From positions 1 to 54,588 of the forward strand of contig JAGCGS010000029.1 in NCBI GenBank assembly GCA_017649485.1: a stretch of DNA of 54,588 nt. Direction: 5' to 3'. A program made the position numbers and the translations under genes. The stretch comes from Bacteroidaceae bacterium. GTDB taxonomy: Bacteria; Bacteroidota; Bacteroidia; Bacteroidales; Bacteroidaceae. The notes under the pieces are model-generated. The model did no database searches, was not told the DNA's origin, and saw only the letters and a list, made by a program, of their open reading frames with translations. Of this stretch, positions 50,669 through 54,588 are shown piece by piece (positions within the stretch are counted from its first letter, which is position 1; every line of letters begins with the position of its first letter).

Positions 50669-50965
50669 TTATGATTGGTTCAACATAGCGATGCATTTGT
50701 CGACTTCACGCACTATTTTTGACAATCTCTGCTTGGTTTGGCGCACATCTGCACCATCCAGGCTCATTGCCATAGCAGACTTGAGGTTCACATAAGATTG
50801 ATTCAATGTGTCATAGTCAGTACGCAACTTCCCTATAGCTTCTTCTTTATCTTGTAGAAGTCGCTGTAGTTCGGCATAGTCACGCCTCAGTTTATCATAC
50901 AGATAAATCAGATGGCGAAGGCTCGTCTCGAAGTCACTGAGCTGTCTTTTCTCTTCGTCTGTCAT
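50669..50965 (-). CDS. Small coiled-coil protein upstream of zapA
   Basis: A 98-residue protein that is almost wholly helical and heptad-patterned (YLYDKLRRDYAELQRLLQDK, then EEAIGKLRTDYDTLNQSYV), with no signal or membrane segment. It resembles ZapB-type coiled coils in size and character but not in clear sequence. Adjacency to zapA (12 bases) and a shared promoter (TAATTTTG, minus, 50986-50993) suggest a ZapA partner. Confidence 0.75.
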   Translation of the reverse strand: MTDEEKRQLSDFETSLRHLIYLYDKLRRDYAELQRLLQDKEEAIGKLRTDYDTLNQSYVNLKSAMAMSLDGADVRQTKQRLSKIVREVDKCIAMLNQS

Positions 50966-50985
50966 TTACTACACCTAATTTGCCA

Positions 50986-50993
50986 CAAAATTA
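50986..50993 (-). promoter_or_regulatory. -7 box of the coiled-coil/zapA/rny cluster
   Basis: TAATTTTG on the minus strand lies 20 bases ahead of the coiled-coil gene. Confidence 0.6.
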
Positions 50994-51085
50994 CAACTTT
51001 CTACTATTTTACCAAATTAAAGTTGATAAAAAGTTTTAGAAACATGTTTTTTTTTCTTTGTTCTGTTTTTTTATCTGCAAATAAC

Positions 51086-51116
51086 TTGGTTCAAAAATAA
51101 TAATTTTGTACATTTG
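51086..51116 (+). promoter_or_regulatory. Promoter of the lutABC operon
   Basis: TTG at 51086-51088 and TACATTTG at 51109-51116, separated by 20 bases, match the -33/-7 pair. An overlapping TAATTTTG at 51101-51108 is an alternative -7. Confidence 0.75.
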
Positions 51117-51153
51117 CGATAATAAGACAGAGCAATAAAAAAACTTAAATCTA

Positions 51154-51900
51154 ATGCGTATGAAAATAGGATTGTTTATCCCCTGTTACATCAACGCTGT
51201 CTATCCCGAGGTTGGGGTTGCTTCCTACAAGCTGCTTAAAAGTTTGGGGTTAGATGTTGATTATCCTGAAGATCAGACTTGTTGTGGGCAGCCAATGGCT
51301 AATGCGGGTTTTGAGAAAGATTCGCAAAAGCTGGCACTGACATTCGAGGAGAAGTTTAGGGACTATGATGTAGTGGTGGGGCCTTCAGCCAGTTGTGTGG
51401 CGTTTGTGAAATGTAACTATCCAACTATCTTGAAGCCTACAGGTCATAAATGCGAGAGTGTTGGTAAGATTTATGACATCTGTGAATTCATCCATGATGT
51501 GGTGAAACCTGAGAAATTACAGGCTACCTTCCCACATAAAGTGAGCATTCATAATAGTTGCCATGGTGTACGCGAGTTGGGCCTTTCCAGACCTTCTGAA
51601 ATAGGACTGCCTTATTTCAATAAGCTTCGCGATTTGCTCAGCCTGGTGAATGGCATCGAGATTTTCGAGCCAGAGCATCCGGATGAATGTTGCGGTTTTG
51701 GTGGCATGTTTGCTGTTGAAGAACCAGAAGTGTCAATCTGCATGGGTCAGGACAAAGTGAAATATCACATGGCTACTACTGCAGAGTATATTACTGGTGC
51801 TGATAGTTCCTGCCTGATGCACATGCAGGGCATTATAGACCGTGAGCACCTGCCAATTAAGACTATTCACATTGTTCAAATCTTAGCAGCCGGATTATGA
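51154..51900 (+). CDS. lutA: Lactate utilisation Fe-S protein LutA (YkgE)
   Basis: The subunit of the LutABC L-lactate oxidation complex with two CCG (DUF224) domains. The 248 residues carry LFIPCYIN, DQTCCGQPMANAG, HNSCHGVRELG and PDECCGFGGMF, the paired cysteine-rich motifs that bind Fe-S clusters. Met1 or Met3 could start translation. It overlaps lutB by 4 bases (ATGA). Confidence 0.95.
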   Translation: MRMKIGLFIPCYINAVYPEVGVASYKLLKSLGLDVDYPEDQTCCGQPMANAGFEKDSQKLALTFEEKFRDYDVVVGPSASCVAFVKCNYPTILKPTGHKCESVGKIYDICEFIHDVVKPEKLQATFPHKVSIHNSCHGVRELGLSRPSEIGLPYFNKLRDLLSLVNGIEIFEPEHPDECCGFGGMFAVEEPEVSICMGQDKVKYHMATTAEYITGADSSCLMHMQGIIDREHLPIKTIHIVQILAAGL

Positions 51901-53279
51901 GTACGAAACATTCTATAGCTGCGGCCAAGTTTTTGAAAGACCGCAATAAAGTGAATCACCACAACCAGACATTCTGGTCGGTGCGTGTGAAACGAGATAA
52001 GATGAGAGATGATGTTCCTGAATGGGAGGAATTGCGCCAAATGGCAAGCGAACTGAAGCTCTATTCCAATAGTCATCTGGATGAACTGTTGCTGGAGTTT
52101 GAGAAGAATGCCACCGCTAATGGTGCTATTGTTCATTGGGCTAAGGATGCCGAAGAGTATCGCGACATCATATTTGGTATTCTCAAGAGTCATGATGTAA
52201 AGAGTTTCGTAAAGAGCAAGTCTATGCTATCTGAGGAATGCGAGCTCGACCCATTCCTCTTATCCAAAGGCATTGATACTATTGAAACTGACCTTGGTGA
52301 ACGCATCCTTCAACTTATGAAGTTGCCACCCAGTCATATCGTGATGCCAGCTATCCATATTACAAAAGAACAAGTAGGTGAAACATTTAGGGAGAAGATG
52401 GATGCTGAGCCAGGCAACAATGATCCAACCTATTTGACTCATGTGGCTCGTCGCAATTTGCGTAACCTATTTTTGCATGCAGACGCAGCCATGACTGGTG
52501 CCAACTTTGCCATTGCTTCCACAGGTGACTGTGTGGTATGCACCAACGAGGGTAATGCTGATATGGGTATGTCGAGTCCCAAGCTGAATATCACAGCTTT
52601 CGGTATAGATAAGATTGTGCCGAACCAAGAGGCAATGGGGGTGTTTACCCGTCTGTTGGCTCGTTGTGGTACTGGTCAGCCCACTACTACCTACACCTCT
52701 CACTTCCGTGGACCTCGTGAGGGTGGGGAATACCATATTATTATTGTGGATAACGGCAGAAGCCAGATTCTGGGTCAGCCCGACCACTATAAACTATTGA
52801 ACTGTTTGCGATGCGGTGCCTGCATGAACACTTGTCCTGTTTATCGTCGCACAGGTGGTTACTCATATACTTACTTCATTCCTGGTCCTGTGGGTATTAA
52901 CCTTGGTATGGCTCATAACCCTGATAAGTATTTCGACAATGTTTCTGCATGCTCATTGTGTCTTAGCTGCACAAATGTATGCCCTATGAAGATTGACTTG
53001 GGCGAGCAGATTTATAAGTGGCGTCAGAAGTTGGAGTCTTTGGGTCATGAGAACAAGGAGAAGAAACTCATGTCTAAGGGTTTGAAGTTTATCTTCGAGC
53101 ACCAGGGTTTGTACGAAACTGCCCTTACTATGGCTCCTTTAGCTAATGGTATGCCTCGTTTCATGCTTTATAATGGATTGAACGCTTGGGGCAAGGGACA
53201 TGACATGATGAAGTTCCCGAAGGAATCATTCAACAAGATGTGGAAGAATAATAAGGTTCAAGGAAAGGAGGACAAATAA
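51897..53279 (+). CDS. lutB: Lactate utilisation Fe-S protein LutB (YkgF)
   Basis: The 460-residue central subunit of L-lactate oxidation. An N-terminal LUD domain (GANFAIASTGDCVVCTNEGN) is followed by two [4Fe-4S] ferredoxin motifs, CLRCGACMNTCP and CSLCLSCTNVCP, then a C-terminal helical region. It lies between lutA (4-base overlap) and lutC (1-base gap), the standard order. Confidence 0.95.
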   Translation: MSTKHSIAAAKFLKDRNKVNHHNQTFWSVRVKRDKMRDDVPEWEELRQMASELKLYSNSHLDELLLEFEKNATANGAIVHWAKDAEEYRDIIFGILKSHDVKSFVKSKSMLSEECELDPFLLSKGIDTIETDLGERILQLMKLPPSHIVMPAIHITKEQVGETFREKMDAEPGNNDPTYLTHVARRNLRNLFLHADAAMTGANFAIASTGDCVVCTNEGNADMGMSSPKLNITAFGIDKIVPNQEAMGVFTRLLARCGTGQPTTTYTSHFRGPREGGEYHIIIVDNGRSQILGQPDHYKLLNCLRCGACMNTCPVYRRTGGYSYTYFIPGPVGINLGMAHNPDKYFDNVSACSLCLSCTNVCPMKIDLGEQIYKWRQKLESLGHENKEKKLMSKGLKFIFEHQGLYETALTMAPLANGMPRFMLYNGLNAWGKGHDMMKFPKESFNKMWKNNKVQGKEDK

Positions 53280-53280
53280 A

Positions 53281-53862
53281 ATGAGTAGCAGAGACGAAAT
53301 AATAGCTTCTGTCAAGAAAAACACCTTGCAGAGATTTGACTATCCCACGTGGAAAGTTAATGCCGTGCAGTATCCTGATCTTGTGAAACAATTCATCAGC
53401 ATCAGTGCTGCTGTGGGTGGCGAAGCTGTGGAACTGCCTGAAGGAATGGATGTGAACGAGTATATTCTGAAGCGTTATCCCAATATGAATGCTATTGCCA
53501 GCAATATGCCTGAGATAACTTGTGCTACGATGAACCCAGATGATGTAGAGGTGGCACAAGAGTTAAACGGTACAGACTTGGCCGTAGTAAAGGGTGAGAT
53601 TGGCGTAGCAGAGAATGGCTGTGTATGGATACCTCAGACGGTAAAGCATAAAATTATATATTTTATTGCTGAGCGTCTTGTCATTATTTTAGAGAAGAAG
53701 AACTTGGTTAACAACATGGCTGAAGCGTACGCTAAGATAGAAAAAATGCCGAAGTATAATTTCGCCACTTTCATCTCTGGTCCTTCCAAGACAGCTGATA
53801 TTGAGCAGACCTTAGTAAAGGGTGCTCATGGTGCTATGGAGGCATTGGTAATTCTAATCTAA
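53281..53862 (+). CDS. lutC: Lactate utilisation protein LutC (LUD domain)
   Basis: The 193-residue third subunit of the lactate oxidation complex, made of a single LUD domain. The segment GEIGVAENGCVWI and the C-terminal FISGPSKTADIEQTLVKGAHG are typical. It ends the lutABC operon at a bidirectional terminator. Confidence 0.92.
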   Translation: MSSRDEIIASVKKNTLQRFDYPTWKVNAVQYPDLVKQFISISAAVGGEAVELPEGMDVNEYILKRYPNMNAIASNMPEITCATMNPDDVEVAQELNGTDLAVVKGEIGVAENGCVWIPQTVKHKIIYFIAERLVIILEKKNLVNNMAEAYAKIEKMPKYNFATFISGPSKTADIEQTLVKGAHGAMEALVILI

Positions 53863-53884
53863 AAATGCAATTTGCATAAATAAA

Positions 53885-53920
53885 GTAAGATGGGAGGTTC
53901 TATTGAGCCTCCCATCTTAC
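53885..53920 (+). terminator. Terminator shared by lutABC and the convergent permease gene
   Basis: A perfect 13-bp stem (53885-53897 with 53908-53920), extendable by weaker inner pairs, lies between two convergent stop codons. The T-rich tail on each side is short, but stem strength and position support termination in both directions. Confidence 0.8.
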
Positions 53921-53925
53921 TTCTG

Positions 53926-54588
53926 TTACATCCCGAAGTACACCATTAGGCCACCAATGATGATATACAACAGAGCATAAGGAATTGCCGACTTCATAAT
54001 CTCACCATCCTTACCCTGCATATCGCAAGAAGCAGTAGCAATGGCGATGCTTTGAGGAGAAATCATCTTACCACCTGTAGCACCTGTGGTGTTCGCAGCA
54101 ACCAACCAGTTACTCTCTCCTGAGCCTAAAGGATAACCCATCTGTGCCGCTACATTCGCTTGTAACTTGGCAAACAGGATGTTGGAAGATGTGTCACTAC
54201 CAGTTACAAAGGTACCTATGGCTCCAATCAGGGGAGCGAATAGTGGATACAAACCTCCCGTTGCACCTGCCAAAGCATTCGCAATCTCTGTAATCATACC
54301 AGCATGGTTCATGATTGAAGCCAAAGATACCAAACTGATAATAGTTACCATCGTCTTGTTAAGGTTTACTGTAGTCTTTGCAAGCAATGCCATCAAACGT
54401 TTGAAGCTCACACCCTGAATCAGTCCTCCAATGATGGTACCTAAGAAAAGCATCAAGCCGGCATTGGATATCCAACCGAAGGAGAAAGTAGTGCCAATTT
54501 CAGGTAGATGGAGCTTAGTCACCAAGTGGGTAGTAAGGAACTCACGAACAGGAGGTACCATCGGTCCTGAAACCAAAATAAATAATAA
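53926..54588 (-). CDS. lldP: L-lactate permease (LldP family), C-terminal part (truncated by window edge)
   Basis: The C-terminal 220 residues of an LldP/LctP-type lactate transporter; the frame stays open to the right edge, so the N-terminus is outside the window. Several membrane helices are visible, with the family segments FVTGSDTSSNILFAKLQ, AANTTGATGGKMISPQSIAI and a C-terminal helix. It faces lutABC across a shared terminator, and together they would import and oxidise L-lactate. Confidence 0.93.
   Translation of the reverse strand, partial: LLFILVSGPMVPPVREFLTTHLVTKLHLPEIGTTFSFGWISNAGLMLFLGTIIGGLIQGVSFKRLMALLAKTTVNLNKTMVTIISLVSLASIMNHAGMITEIANALAGATGGLYPLFAPLIGAIGTFVTGSDTSSNILFAKLQANVAAQMGYPLGSGESNWLVAANTTGATGGKMISPQSIAIATASCDMQGKDGEIMKSAIPYALLYIIIGGLMVYFGM

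Overview
The window looks like a chromosomal segment from a Bacteroidales bacterium, most likely in or near Prevotellaceae. Many genes are preceded by the Bacteroidetes -7 box TAnnTTTG, Shine-Dalgarno sequences are weak or absent, and several families typical of this order are present: DUF5686, DUF4199, DUF6048/DUF6452-like proteins, a split LysO and an NQR operon. The content is mainly housekeeping and sodium bioenergetics. I see no transposase, integrase, phage module or CRISPR array.

Left part (1-10.0 kb): the end of a KtrB/TrkH potassium channel subunit and its KtrA partner are followed by tRNA-Ser(GCU) and a 214-bp palindrome-rich repeat. A long minus-strand cluster follows: wecB, a DUF5686 outer-membrane protein, rarA, a D-2-hydroxyacid dehydrogenase, the two halves of LysO, and an esterase fused to a degenerate HAD nucleotidase-like domain.

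10.2-21.5 kb: a plus-strand cassette encodes a secreted multidomain protein, an HPr-kinase-like P-loop protein, an S24/S26-type peptidase and a PqqD-like protein. The last three overlap one another. This is the best candidate for an undescribed modification or processing system. Next come a carboxyltransferase (OadA-like) whose terminal biotinyl domain lacks the biotin lysine, and the complete nqrABCDEF operon. The ApbE flavin transferase that would load FMN on NqrB and NqrC is at 43.6-44.7 kb.

21.5-36 kb: a palindrome-dense gap, a secreted TIM-barrel-like protein of unknown function, nudC carrying an in-gene array of 13 heptamers, mltG, tRNA-Thr(CGU), a secreted histidine acid phosphatase, and a plus-strand run of small genes. 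These include an acetyltransferase, a TfoX-like protein, DUF1294, a porin with a sodium:solute symporter, an esterase, a flavin reductase, a nitroreductase with an in-frame stop, a YciI-like protein, an ACT-domain protein and a glutathione peroxidase/OhrR pair with three 16-bp palindromic operators.

36-48 kb: mnmE, msrC, a nucleoside phosphorylase, floA, nfeD and a TPR/PD40 protein form one minus-strand operon. A DUF486 gene, the second, inverted copy of the 214-bp repeat and an orphan gene follow. A second minus-strand operon holds DUF4199, a GT2 glycosyltransferase, DUF6452- and DUF6048-like proteins, mntP and apbE.

48-54.6 kb: SRP RNA and tRNA-Thr(UGU) are followed by a 65-nt hairpin and a 16-bp copy of the tRNA 3' end, then an 11-mer array, rny, zapA and a coiled-coil protein. 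The lactate utilisation operon lutABC converges on the C-terminal part of an L-lactate permease. Assignments rest on reading translated sequences and motifs; no database search was run.
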